A model generated the notes under the pieces. That model had not been told where the DNA came from. It saw only the letters and a program-made list of their open reading frames with translations, and made no database searches. The translations under genes and the position numbers were made by a program. A stretch of DNA of 64,000 nt from Paragyromitra xinjiangensis (taxonomy: Eukaryota > Ascomycota > Pezizomycetes > Pezizales > Discinaceae), in the NCBI GenBank assembly GCA_038503065.1, contig JBCAMK010000012.1:868001-932000 (forward strand), in the 5' to 3' direction. Each line of letters starts with the position of its first letter. The stretch's first letter is position 1. Shown here one piece after another: positions 50,944 to 62,800 of the stretch.

Positions 50944-51130
50944 TTAGGCGTAGGTCAGACCTCGTCCACTCCCAGGCGAAGGCCTGGAAAATCCGAGCCC
51001 ATTATACTAGGCGTACGGTGTCCATGGGGCGTGTACTCTCGCCTGGACACATGTATGTAGGTCAGATCTCGTCTGCGCCCAGGCAAAGGCCTGAAAAATC
51101 CGCGCCTGATATACTGGACGTACAGGTTCT
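50944..51130. repeat. direct subterminal repeats, left part of Plavaka 2
   Basis: Two copies about 109 bp apart carry GTAGGTCAGA.CTCGTC, CCCAGGC.AAGGCCTG.AAA and ATCCG.GCC, the middle part being palindromic (CAGGC..AAGGCCTG). The rest of 50804-51414 shows no gene. Confidence 0.55.
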
Positions 51131-51414
51131 CTGGGGCGTGGATATCCGCCAGGGCGTACTATCTTACGTGGGCGTACAATGTTCTTTTTGGGCATATACT
51201 TCGTATTCTCTATATACTGCAGGAGTCTAGCTATCTATTTGCTATATAAAGTACATACGGGCTAGTACGTGGGTAAAACGTGCCCAAGGCAGGATTGATA
51301 CTCCCAGCAGAGTATGGGGCAGAGATAGTAACAAAATAATGTCGGGCAGTAGTAAAATCTTCGCGAGACGACCTCAATATAGTCCAGTCTTTGGCTAGCC
51401 CCCTTGCCCCATCG

Positions 51415-51530
51415 TCCTCAACCTTGCCCTCATCCTCATCCTCAACCTCACCCTCATCCTCATCCTCAACCTCACCCTCATCCTCATCCTCAACCTTGCC
51501 CTCATCCTCGTCCTCGTCCTCGTCCTCGTC
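51415..51530. repeat. low-complexity tract coding in frame for an acidic stretch
   Basis: Repeats of CCTCATCCTCAAC on the plus strand. On the minus strand they continue in the frame of the DUF6532-like gene after its TAG at 51531-51533, reading as Asp/Glu-rich sequence. The TAG may be a late mutation or the gene may end there naturally. Confidence 0.6.
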
Positions 51531-53385
51531 CTACCTACTTTCCCCGTCATCCTCATCCTCAACCTCATCCTCAACCTCAACCTCGTCCTCATCCTCGTCC
51601 TCAATCCTGTCCTCATCGGGCGGAGGTGAGAGCTCATCTGAGTCGTCGTCCAATGGATCAGAGCGTATACCAGATCTCTCCTGATCACTGCCCCGGTCCT
51701 GAGATACGTATCTGGCATGGTTTTCACGCCCGGAAGTATATCCGTTGCTTTCCTCGTCCGAATCTTCATTCGAGCCATGCCTCGCCTGTTGGAGACTGGT
51801 AGGACTGTGCTCTAGGGCGTAAGCAGCAGCCTCCGTACGAAGTGATGCCGTAAAAGAGTCAATATCTGGATCTGGCAAGGCCTGGACCAGGTCAACATCA
51901 GGAGGCTGCAAGCCCCTGCCCTTAACCTGTTCAAATACCCTCCGGCGGATACGACCTAGGACTAGATCACTGACTTCTTGCGTGGGAAACGAGGTATTCC
52001 ACGTACTGAATTGCCGCTCCCATAGGGCTAGGTATTAAAACTAGTCAGGTATACGAGCCAACCACGCTGTACCGTCTTTGCTGGAGCACATACCATGGCA
52101 GCTATCCCTATTGAAGTTGGAGGCTAGGACGTACTTACCTGTCCGATACAGCCGTAGGGCGTGGCAGATTGCTGTCGATATCAGGCAGACGAATGCGGGA
52201 TTGATGCGCTGAGCGAATCCTGCATCCAACAATCCTAAAGATTGCGAACGGAAGAAGTATTTCCTCCAAATCAGACGAGGTATCTGGGGCACCCCAAATC
52301 GCCAACTGTACAACTGGGTATAAGTAAGCAGCGGCCAGGCTGGATTTGGGGGAGATATCAGGACCAATTAATGCCTGGTGGCGGTACGTACTTGGTAATG
52401 ATCTGGGTCGCAGTGGAAGCAGTCTAGTTCTAGCAGGTATCGTATCTTGGTCGATACTTCAGTACTATGCAAACGCTTCAGTTGGTAATAGCTTAGGATG
52501 TGGTCCTTGCAGGTCGAGTAAAGCTGGGATCGTATGCGATGATGGTAGCTGCGGAGCTACAGTATGCCCAAGCCCTATTAGCCTAAGGTTTTATACAATA
52601 GTGGGATATACTGCAGCACGTACCTGACTAGCCACCTGTAGTGAGGGAATAGCTCCGATATCCACATCTAAAGCTTCCTGCGCCTCTGCCCAAGCATTTT
52701 TGACCATGGTATTCGTTTCGGTAATTCCAGGGAAGGGGCAGACGAATAACGTACTATATATGATACAGCGTTGAGCCTCTTGTAGGATATCAACATGGGA
52801 ATCCTGGAATCGGTGGATACTTCTCGTGCTTCCTGTAAAGTGATCCTTAAGGGCTGGGTCCGACCTGGTATAAGATTCCGAGGAGCTAGCCTGAGGCATC
52901 GTATATCGATCCTGAGATGCTCCTTTATTTGCTTGTGTAGGCTTTGGACGACAGAAGGCATCTCCCTGCAGCCGCATACCAATATCTACGTTGCGTGTAT
53001 GTGCAGGGGCTGATTGGCCTGTAGGATGGTTGTCCTGAGACCGGCTACTCGTACCTGGAGGTTGACTATCTGGGCCTCGATTATCCCGTGGCTGTTCCTC
53101 CGGCTGTTGGCTATCCAGAGGTGGGTCTTCCTGCTGCTGAGAGGGGTCAAGGTGGGCAGATGGTGTTTGCGAAGACTCTCTGGGGCTTGAACGTGACTGA
53201 GATTGACCACCAGGTCTAGTAGGGGTCGGGCCGATACGCTTTTTAGATTGTAGACGAGCCTTGGGTCCTGCACGCTCGTCTGGATAAGTGCTGGGGATAC
53301 CCTCCGTTTGGCTTTGCCTGAGTCGAGTACTACGAGTGCTCGAAGCTGTGCCAATCACCCGCTGGGGCTTACGTTTGGGCAGCAT
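51531..53385 (-). CDS. DUF6532-like protein, four exons (532 aa)
   Basis: The exons are 53385-52624, 52556-52392, 52313-52139 and 52027-51531. The introns (67, 78 and 111 bp) all have GT-AG ends and the spliced frame is open. Residues 1-180 are a basic and Gln/Ser/Pro-rich disordered tail. Residues from about 195 to 395 resemble the DUF6532 family (EAQRCIIYSTLFVCPFPG, RSQLYSTCKDHILSYYQL, KIRYLLELDCF, NPAFVCLISTAICHALRLYRT, LWERQFSTWN). The tail is acidic. The function is unknown. Such genes are common in fungi near transposons. A MITE-like element begins 9 bp upstream of the ATG. The family name is from memory of its pattern, not a search. Confidence 0.72.
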
Positions 53386-53393
53386 GAGGATTG

Positions 53394-53529
53394 CATCAGC
53401 AAAAAAAGTAATTGTCTTCCAGTGAGATTATGTCTTCAGGGCCTTCAGTGTCTTCAGGGTCTTCAGGGTCTTCCAGAAGGCCATATTGCACCTGAAGGTC
53501 CTGAAGACAAATATCTTTTTTTGCTGATG
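53394..53529. mobile_element. MITE-like element, 136 bp, with about 26 bp inverted repeats
   Basis: The left end CATCAGCAAAAAAAG...ATTGTCTTC and the right end GAAGAC...ATCTTTTTTTGCTGATG are near-perfect reverse complements. TG flanks both sides. The interior has repeats of GTCTTCAGGG. It sits between the DUF6532-like ATG and its upstream region, so it may carry or disrupt the promoter. Confidence 0.78.
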
Positions 53530-53803
53530 TGGGCGATTGTAGTATGGCTGGGATGGGTGCTTGGGCGGGCTGAGTAGGTTGAATGTGTGAGTACGAGGGA
53601 TGGAGGCGATCAGACCTAGGTCGCAGGGGGGTGGGGCGTTTATAGAAGAATTGGAGCGGGCCTAAAACATATATTTGCTACGAACGCTAATACGAATAAG
53701 GTAAGAATATACTGACATCATACGAGAGCAAGCTATTTGCCCCGAGGCTAGGCTATAGATACCGATTGGCCGCTAACCCGACCAACTAGACCAATACAAC
53801 GAA
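53530..53803. other. gene-free stretch upstream of the DUF6532-like gene
   Basis: I see no gene, RNA or clear regulatory motif here. It lies between the MITE-like element and the tandem repeat. Confidence 0.4.
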
Positions 53804-54300
53804 CCGACCAGAGATAAAAAATAGTATAAAACAAAGAACCTGATATCCTACTACTAGTAGTACCTGCGCCTGTGATAGGATATCCGATGGGTCAGCAGCT
53901 GCAAGAGGCTGAACGCGGGGGATATGGTAGTATACCAAAGCTGCCTAATAATATGCTTCCGACAAGTCTCCAACAAAACACGAGCCGACCAGAGATAAAA
54001 AATAGCATAAAGACAAAGAAATATCCTCCTAGTACTTGCGCCTGTGATAGGATATCCGATGGGTCAGCAACTGCAAGGGGCTGAAGGCGTAGGATAGGAT
54101 AGCGTACCAAAGCTGCCTAATAATACTCCAACAAAACACAACGAGCCGACCAGAGATAAGAAATAGTATAAAAACAAAGAAATATCCTCCTACTGATACC
54201 GCGCCTGTGATAGGATATCCGATGGGTCAGCAACTGCAAGAGGCTGAAGGCGGGGATAGGATAGCGTACCAAAGCTGCCCGGTAATACACTTCCCCCAAG
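53804..54300. repeat. three tandem copies of a 160-180 bp repeat
   Basis: Copies begin with CCGACCAGAGATAA at 53804, 53985 and 54146. Each also carries GCGCCTGTGATAGGATATCC, GATGGGTCAGCA and ACCAAAGCTGCC. They lie just downstream of the accessory gene 2 stop, possibly in its 3' UTR. No gene. Confidence 0.85.
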
Positions 54301-54311
54301 TCTGACTCCCA

Positions 54312-55729
54312 TCAATTCCCCTCAGCCTCCGCCGGCACGTCAGCCCTCGCCTCATCCTCCTCATCCTCCTCATCCTCCTCGTCAGTCTCTAGATTGTCGA
54401 ATATATCACCATCAAGATATGTCCTGTACAAAGGGGGTGGCGTCTGCTCATCCTTGTAGTCAGGCTGATGGAAGACGACGAGGAGATGAAGGACGTCCAG
54501 AGCCTTGGTCGCAGCCAGCCAGGTGCGGATGTCCTCATCGTCCGCGATGGTAACGACGTCGCCCCAGAACGGCTTCAGCGGCTCATTCGTATCTACTACC
54601 ACAAACCAGCGATTGGGACCTTTCAACGCCCCATAGATCTGACGTGGCGTCCACTCTGCTCTGTCCCTGATTTGGCTTGGATAGCGATGACGTATCACCT
54701 TCAGGAGATAATCAAACGTAGGCAACCTCAATTGAAGGTGCGCGATGTATGGGATATCCACGCTGTCCTGAGTGGGCACCCAGGCAGGTTGGGTGAACGA
54801 TCGGGCGCAAGATCTAAGTGGGGCTGCACCTGCTGCACCTGCTGCCCCAGCTGCCCCAGCTGCCCCAGCTGCCCCAGCAGGCCCAGCAGGCCCGGCTGCA
54901 TCACCAGCCCCTGCAGCTGGAGGTTGCTCGATACGGCAGTCATCGGGCCAGTGGTAGCTAACAGCTACGGGTCGGCCAAAGTATGCGTGACGATTCGCCC
55001 TACATATACCTAAGCCGCCGATGAGTTGATATTATACTCCGCAGTAGGATAGGATTTGCTGTACCTTGTATTTCCCTAGTATCAATATCCAGCTCCTCTT
55101 CTTCCTCCTCATCCTCCTCATCCTCCTCCTCCCCATCCTCCTCATCCTCTTCAGCTCTGGCCTGCGCCTGAGTAGTCGGCCCAGTGAGTACTGCCCACAC
55201 AGCAGCATTGCCCTTATTCTTTGCGGCGTCGGTCAGCAAGGTATTGATGGCTGCTTGGAGTACCGCAGCCTGCTCATCCCCTTTCCCAAATATCCCAGCA
55301 AACTGGACCAGTGGCTCGAGTGTCAGAGCATGTTGCATAGCAGCTGCCCAAGCGGGAGCGCTGGCCGCAGTCTTGTTCCTGATCTTATTCGTGGCGTAGT
55401 ATTGCTTCATGTCGGTACGAAAGGTTTTCCATGCCTCAGCACTCATGTTGCCCAAGATCGCCTTTGACTCGTTGATCTGGAGACGTGCTTTATCCTATAA
55501 GATCGATTAGTATTAGTAGAGATACGTAGTCAGTATAGGATCAGGCGCTGCGACTCACGAGGGCATCGGTCTCCTCCTTTGGTAGTCCCAGTATCCATAC
55601 GGGAGCTTTAGGTTTGGCTGGTTTAACCTGAGCCTTAGCCTTAGCCTTAGCCTTCTTAACAACCTTAGCGAGAGGATCTGCGATTCCTTTCCCCTTATCT
55701 TTCTTGGGCGTTGCTTTGCCTGGGGCCAT
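54312..55729 (-). CDS. Plavaka-linked accessory gene 2 (acidic-tail protein), three exons, 432 aa
   Basis: The exons are 55729-55559, 55494-55065 and 55009-54312. The introns (64 and 55 bp) are GT-AG, with CTAAT in the first. A Lys/Ala-rich basic N-terminus (KKAKAKAKAQVKPAKPK) is followed by a helical domain (WAAAMQHALTLEPLVQF, AVLQAAINTLLTDAAKNKGN) and an acidic block. A Gly/Ala/Pro linker coded by GCAGCTGGG repeats leads to a second domain (LPTFDYLLKVIRHRYP, DDEDIRTWL, HLLVVFHQP, TPPPLY) and a Glu/Asp tail. Both domains match accessory gene 1 in order and key residues. The gene is divergent from the transposase and intact after splicing. The function is unknown: a DNA- or transposase-binding partner is possible. 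Confidence 0.75.
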
Positions 55730-56396
55730 CGGTAGGAGCTGAGGATTAGATCGGATAGTATAGAAGGAAGCATACGAGAGAGCGTACGAGATAGCAAACA
55801 AGCCTTAGGCGGTAGAGGAAGGAGTGAAGGAGCTGACTGAGAGCGGAGGGCAGCCTGAGCCCCATATATAGGGCGTTCTATCAAAACAAACACTCCATAT
55901 TCCTTTTTGCGCCCGGGCCCTTTCCAACATGCTCATCAGTCGCCTGCCATACTGCTACCTACCACCCCCGCCCAATCCCACCACCCCCGCCTCTGGTATG
56001 AGAAGGATTAGCTGGCGGAATAGCCTCTACCGTACCGAGTCAAAAGATACAACAAAGAGAGGATAGGACAAGAAACAAAGGAAATAGAGGGCCGTTGGGC
56101 GAAGGGAGCAAACAAAGGAGTGGTGAGCGGTGTTGGTGTGGTTGAGGGGGGAGGTGACGTCGCTAATTGCCTAAGTAGGCGATGACGCCCAATGCCAAGG
56201 CGCCAAGATCTCGCAAGCTCATGCCTAATCCGGTACTGCCCCACACCAAACCACACCACCTCGGATCACCACCTCGGATCACCACCTTGGATCACCAACT
56301 CTTTTGCCCTATTCAGGCGATTACACGAGAATAGTCAGGTATGCGGTGCCCTACATATATCTTGACTCTAGGGCTGATACGACTAGCAGAGACGGT
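55730..56396. other. divergent intergenic region of Plavaka 2
   Basis: About 670 bp lie between the accessory gene and transposase starts. It includes three direct copies of CCACCT.GGATCA near 56257-56296, just upstream of the transposase. No gene is seen. It presumably holds both promoters. Confidence 0.5.
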
Positions 56397-58200
56397 ATGC
56401 CTCAGGAGACCAAATGCCCCCATTGCCCGCGTCGCTATGCTCTAGCCAGAGCTTTCAATACGCACCTCGCTCGCTGCCATCAGGATATCGAATATGAGCC
56501 ATCTCAAGACTCGGATTTACTTGATTCTTTTGGCTCAGACGCAAACCCAGACTCAGACTCAGACTCAGACCTTGAATCCAGAGAGGGCTCAGACAAGCCC
56601 GAAACAGACGGTGATAGCGTCTATCCTCCTGAGTACTGGCCTGCCAGCGGAGCACCATTGGGCGAGGTACCTGGGTATGAAGACCATCTCTCGGACGATT
56701 GGGATCCTTGGTCGCCCTTCTCGGATGCAGAAGAATGGCAGCTTGCTCGCTGGTTCATTGAGTCAAAAACACCCAAGCAGAAGATCAACGATTTCTTCAA
56801 TGCTGGGCTCGGGAAGCCATCCCACTCCCGTCGTACTTTCCAGTCCGCCCACACCTTGGACCAGCACCTCGATCGTATGCCTGGCTCAGAATCCTTACCT
56901 CCGTGGCAGCATGGATCGGTCTCGGGAGAGCGGGGAGGTATTATCCACTTCTACTACGGTGATATACTCACTTGCGCCCGATATCTCATGCGTCAGCACT
57001 GCTACGCGCCTCATATGGTCTACGCCCCAGTGAAGGAATTTGACAGGGACGGTAATAGATTGTACTCTGAGCTCCACACAGCGGATTGGTGGTGGGATAT
57101 CCAGTCCCAGCTGCCTCCTGGGGCTACGGTCGTCCCCGTGATCTGTGGCTCCGATGCCACTCAGGCTCATTTGACCAACTTCTCAGGCGACAAGAAAGCG
57201 TGGCCCATATATATGACTATAGGCAACCTCCTGAGGCGTGTACGCAACGGCTCCCGGTATCGTGCCCAAATATGTGTTGCCCTACTTCCCATACCGCCCA
57301 AATTCAAAGGGAATGCAGCAGCCCAAGATCGACAGTGTACATGGAATTGTGAGGTCCTATACCAGGTCATGCGGACGATTATGGACCCTTTGCGTGGTAT
57401 AGATACGACCCACAGTATTACCATGCACAGTTTGGATGGTAAGATAAGAGAATGCTGGCCAGTACTAGCTACGTGGCTGGTAGACCATGTGGAGCATTGC
57501 AATCTTCAGAACGTCAAGCATAATCAGTGCCCGAAGTGCGAGATACCGAAAGAGGATCTAGGTACCTACATCAAAGACCCTGGATCCACGTACCGTCAGA
57601 CTCAGGATGCCTATGAGGCTAAAATGGACGAGTACGATCAGTTGCAGCAAATGCTAGAACCTAATACTACTAATAGTGCTAGTAATAGCAATACTCGGAG
57701 CATACGTGAGCAAATAGCGATAATTGAAGGCTGGTTCGAGCAGCGTGGCCTCAGATCTGCGCCCAATCCCTTCTGGGGACTCCCCTTCGTCAACGCCTCC
57801 GATCTCCACATGCCCGATACTCTGCACGTGGTATATTTGGGTATTTTGAAGCACCTGATGGATTCGCTCAGCCCGTTCCTGCAAGAATTCGGGCGATTGG
57901 ATGACTTTGACAGTATCTGGAAGAGTATACCGACTTATCCTGGGTTCACACCGCCTCGTAAGGCATATCAAGAGGTGACCCAATGGCAAGGCAAAGAGAT
58001 GCGCAATTTTGGCAGGATCGTCCTACCTGCCTTAGCTGGGGCCTTGCGAAACCCCGCAAATGACGCCCAACATCTGATCTTTAGTCAAGCACTTCACTGC
58101 GTCAAGGCACTCGTTGGATGGGTACTAATGGCCCAGTATCCGTCTCATACTGACCAGACTATAGCGTATATGGATGAGTATATCGAGCAGTTTCATGCCC
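56397..58200 (+). pseudogene. Plavaka-type transposase 2, C-terminus lost
   Basis: The ATG at 56397 precedes a C2H2 finger (CPHCPRRYALARAFNTHLARCH). An acidic Asp/Ser repeat region follows, then the family core: ELHTADWWWDIQ, HLTNFSGDKKAWPIY, LVDHVEHCNLQNVKHNQCPKCE, LHVVYLGILKHLMDSL, EVTQWQGKEMRNFGR, AQYPSHTDQTIAYMDEYI. The region spliced in transposase 1 is colinear here, without an intron. The frame is open up to QFHA at 58200, where LINE G begins. Beyond G only HISKN and a stop follow, from a foreign terminus, so about 300 C-terminal residues are missing. Probably inactive. Confidence 0.85.
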
Positions 58201-58328
58201 CATGCTCCGTCTTCCCTACACTTCACCCCCTACATTTACACTTTCCTATTTCGGCCACCTAACCTCCTCACTTTTGTGAAAATTTTTTCACCACAACAAA
58301 ACTTCAGCTTCACTCCTAGCATACAGTG

Positions 58329-59834
58329 ATGGCTGAATTTCCCCCGGTTGCCCTCCCCCCCCCCTCCTCCAGGGCTCCCTCCCGAACCACCTCCCCCCTC
58401 AACTACAATCAACCCACCAATAGACCATCCACCCCTGACTTGGTTCCCAAGACAGTCCTGGACTCTATCTCTGATGTCCTTCGCGACTTCACTCATCACC
58501 AAGGCTTTTCAGAATCCCCTGTCGCTAGCCTCCTCTCCCAGCTTGATCTGGCAGAGCCATCCCCCGTCGAGGCTATTCTCCTCACCATCGCCCTTTCTAC
58601 CGCCAGCCAACTCGCCAATCTCTCCTCGAGAGTCACTAGCTTCGAAACAGCCCTTTTAGGGCTCCTGAACAAACCCCACTCTCCTCCTCTCCCCTCCAAC
58701 ACCATTTCACAACTCCAAACCTCAGTCGCGCTTCTCTCTGACCAGGTTTCCCTCCTTCCAAAGAGTCTTAAAAACCCTGCCCCTCCTCCTGCCCCCCCGG
58801 CGGCAAAGAAACCCAAAACATTTGCCGACGCCGCCAAAGCTCACCAGCAATCCGAACCTCAGGTTCCCAAGGCAAAAAAGAACGCCACCAGCAAAGACGG
58901 TAAAGAAAAGGAAAAGAAATCTCCTCTTCCCACTGCATTCAGACGTTTCTTCGCCACTCGTAACACACCTGAACCCTTCGATGACCCCGCTTCCCTCGCT
59001 GCCTCCCTTCCCATACACCTCGGTCGCGCCCTCAGGGCAGCCAACTTTCGTGATGACCTCTCCATTTCCCTCTCCGTCACCATTAACGCGAGAGGCACCA
59101 TAACCCTCCTCGCCGACCCTTTCACCCCAGCCCTTGAATTTATCCAATATTTTTCCCTCCTCACCAAAGTCCTGAACGAAAACTGCCCTGTTAAGGAAAA
59201 TCCGTTCTTGTCTCTCAGATCTGCCCCAACCGATGTGGACCTCGCCATCCACAACATCCCTATCCACGTTCTCCCTGCTGATGACATAACTACACTCATG
59301 TCTGACGCCGTCCTCTTTGCAACAAACGTTCAGATCACCAAAGCCCGTTACCTCAAACCCAAACCTTCAGATCGTGAAGGTAAAAAGACTACCTCAGTTG
59401 TTATCTCTTGCTCTCCAGAAGACGCAAAGAAGATAGGTTCTACTATCCGCCTCTTTTCCAGACCCCGCAAAACCCACCTAATGTGGTCCGATTCTCCCAC
59501 CACCCAATGCCACTTCTGCCAAAAATTTGGCCACTCCGATGTCCGCTGCACTGAAGTAAAGAATAAAGGCATTGGTCAATCCTCTGCCACTTGCTCAATA
59601 TGTGCGGGCCCTCATCCCACATCCGCCCACCGCTGCACCATCCCCACCTGCCCCGGTGGTGGCTTTATCAAACGCATTCCTAATTGCTGCCCCAACACTC
59701 CATCCAAATGTGCCAATTGTCAAGGCCCTCACCAAGCAACCGACCCATCCTGTCCCACCCGCAAAGCTGCTTTTGAAAAAGCACTCTCCCGCAGATCCCA
59801 GTCTGCCCCTACTGATACCAATATGTCTATTTAA
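58329..59834 (+). CDS. LINE G ORF1 (Gag-like zinc-knuckle protein), 501 aa
   Basis: The ATG is at 58329; an in-frame GTG directly before it is unlikely to be the start. The protein has a Pro/Ser-rich N-terminus, a Leu-rich helical segment, a Lys/Ala-rich linker and an RNA-binding core. Zinc knuckles read CHFCQKFGHSDVRC, CSICAGPHPTSAHRC and CANCQGPHQATDPSC, with extra Cys residues between. The stop TAA shares bases with the ORF2 ATG (TAATG). Confidence 0.93.
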   Translation: MAEFPPVALPPPSSRAPSRTTSPLNYNQPTNRPSTPDLVPKTVLDSISDVLRDFTHHQGFSESPVASLLSQLDLAEPSPVEAILLTIALSTASQLANLSSRVTSFETALLGLLNKPHSPPLPSNTISQLQTSVALLSDQVSLLPKSLKNPAPPPAPPAAKKPKTFADAAKAHQQSEPQVPKAKKNATSKDGKEKEKKSPLPTAFRRFFATRNTPEPFDDPASLAASLPIHLGRALRAANFRDDLSISLSVTINARGTITLLADPFTPALEFIQYFSLLTKVLNENCPVKENPFLSLRSAPTDVDLAIHNIPIHVLPADDITTLMSDAVLFATNVQITKARYLKPKPSDREGKKTTSVVISCSPEDAKKIGSTIRLFSRPRKTHLMWSDSPTTQCHFCQKFGHSDVRCTEVKNKGIGQSSATCSICAGPHPTSAHRCTIPTCPGGGFIKRIPNCCPNTPSKCANCQGPHQATDPSCPTRKAAFEKALSRRSQSAPTDTNMSI

Positions 59835-62800
59835 TGAATAGTACAACCTCAGTACCACAGGAATTTAAAACCTTTTCAATCATACAACACAACACTGCTG
59901 GGAGCTCGTCTGTGTTTCATTCGTTTTTTTCATCAATTGATCGTTCCACCCCGATCATTTTAATTCAAGATCCTTTCCTCTGGAATCACAAACCACTTTG
60001 TGCGCCAGGGTACAATGTTCTTTATCCACCTACCACTCAACCCAAAAAGGTTAGAGTGTGCATTTACATCAACATTTCCTTTGTTCAATTATTAAAAATA
60101 TCGTTTCTTCCTCTTTTCTTCGATAGAGATGACATGGTTGGCATCATGCTCTCATCTACTGATGGATTTTTCTCTTCTAATAACAAACAACTTCAAATTA
60201 TTAATTTATACAACCGCAAACGTATAAATTCACCCGGTCACCACATACACCCCTCCCTCATCTTTCCAGAAACAAGTATCCCTACTCTTATTGCGGGCGA
60301 CTTTAACATTCACCATTCCTCAACAGACCCAATGAGGACCCTTTCCCATAATGAGAAAACCCAATCGGATAAATATTTCTCCGCCGCCTTCTCATCCAAT
60401 TTCACTGCTATCAACAACCCCGGGAGCTTCACCCGCTTCCCCTACGATTCCCATTCCAGACCAAGCGTAATTGACCTCACTTTTGTCAATTACTCCCTCC
60501 TCCCCTTTTTACTACAATGGTCCAACGACCTCCCCCCTTCAGGCTCAGATCACACTTGCATTAAAACAACTTTCTCCCCTCTTTCCTCTTCTTCCTCACC
60601 CCCGATTCCGGACTGGCCACTAGCCGATTGGAGTAGCATAATACCTGCACTCCAACAAGTCATTATCCCTCTCCCAACCAACCCTGATATTGACTCCTGG
60701 TTCACCCACAACCTTTCTCAAATCACCACTCCACTTCTCCTCTACACACCAAAAAAACGACCCACCTCTTGGTCCAAGAAATGGTGGTCCTCTGAAATCT
60801 CAGAACTCCGTCGTATATTTCACTCAGTTTCCAGGGCCCATAGATCCCGTTATCACCATCAACGTCCCCCCCCTTCCGAAGAAGTCAAAAAGGCAAAAAA
60901 TGCTTATTTTAAAGCAATTTCGCAGGCAAAGAAAGCCCATTGGAACAACTTCCTCTCTAACGCTTCCCCCGCCAATGTTTGGGCCGCTAAAAGACTCAAA
61001 ACGGCTAACAACATCACCCAACTCCCCTCCCTTCCAAACGCTACCACTCCACAAGAAATTAACTCTTCCCTTCTTAATCATTTCTTTCCCCCCAGAATTA
61101 ACCCCTCCCCTCCTCTTCCTACTTTTTTTCCCGAACATCTTCCTATTTCTCCTGATGAGGTCAGTGCCGCATTAGCGAAATCCTCCAATTCTTCCACCCC
61201 AGGTCCCGACTCCATTCCTTATTCTGTTTGGAAACGAATCAACCGCCATTTGCCTTCTCTTCTCCCGTCACTCCTCACTCCACTTATGCAATTCGGATAC
61301 CACCCTATTTCCCTTAAAAAGGCCAACGGGATCGTCCTCCCCAAACCAAACAAACCAACTTACTCTCTTCCTTCCTCGTTCAGAGTCATAGTTCTTCTTG
61401 AAACTATTTCCAAAATTCTCGAACGTATTGTTGCAAATCGATTAGCCGATATCGCACACCATCTCTCACTCATCCACCCTGGGCAATGCGGTTCTTTGAA
61501 ACGCATTTCAGCGGCGGACGCCGCCATGGCTCTTATCCAAGATGTTCGCACTTTTCAAGCCGCGGACCTTAAAGTTTCTACTCTCTTTCTTGATATAAAA
61601 GGGGGCTTTGACAATGTCAATCCCACTATTCTTCAAGCTCGTCTTCTTTCTCATGGAGTTCCTCCATATCTTGTCTTTTGGATTATTTCTTTTCTTTCTC
61701 AACGTGAATGTCGTCTTTTATTTCAAGGTGCTGCTCATGATTTTCATCCAGTTTCGGTAGGAGTACCTCAAGGGTCCCCTATTTCTCCTTTATTATTTGT
61801 TATTTATGTTTCTCCTCTTCATACTTTGTCTTCTTTATCGACTATTGTTCTTTCATACGTGGATGATTTTGCTCTTACTGTCGCAAGCAAATCCATTCAC
61901 ACTAATATCCGTTTACTCGAAGCTGCCGCCTCCGACATTGAAACCATTGGGGCAGCTATCGAAGTACCATTTTCTATTCCCAAAACAGAACTCATTCACT
62001 GGGTCACCGCTCGCAATCGACTTCCTCCTTCCTCTCACAACCTCCCCATTATTATTCAAGGAAATTCCTTCCCCCCCCAAAATCTTGTTCGCTGGCTGGG
62101 GTTTTGGTTTTCCACCAACATGAACACAGACGCTCACTTTCTCCGCCGACTTCAATCAGCTCAGAAAGCCTTCTTCGCCATCAAATCACTTGCTCCACCA
62201 GGAGCTGGTTTAAATTCTCTCAACTGCCGCCGCTTAGCACAAGGCCTCATCCTTCCTATCCTATCTTATGGAATGGCTATTTTCACCCCCTCTTCAAACA
62301 GCTTATCCAAAATTAACCCTTTCTGGAACTCGGTTCTCAGATGGGTCACAAATTCTTTTCGATCCACCAATATTGCAGTTCTCACTAGAGAAGCTTGCCT
62401 TCCTCCCATCCTTCCTCTAAGCCTCTACCTCAAAAGAAGGCACATCCTACGTCTTATTTCTCTCACCACTTCCGCTAATCCTGCGGCAGCCCGGCTTCCT
62501 CCTTCTTTTCCTGCTTATCCTACGCCGTTCCTACTACTCCGCACTCACCTTCGAGGGCTGGGCCAGAAAAGACCAAGACCATGGAATTCTAAAGCCATAT
62601 CCAGAGTCAGGCCCCTCCCCATCGATCAGATGTGCTACGATATTTCTTTCTTTCTTACACCTGAAATTCATCCTTTCTTCTCTGGGTTTACTATTGATAA
62701 ACCCAATCTTACCATTGAAAAAGCGGCTTCTGCCGCCCTCACTCACGTCCGAAACAGTCTAATAGAGGACTGGAACAACATTCTCCCCTCTCCCGAATAT

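Noticed and set aside
51391..51802. Long plus-strand Ser/Pro-rich frames.
   Set aside because: They arise from the low-complexity tract antisense to the acidic tail of the DUF6532-like gene.
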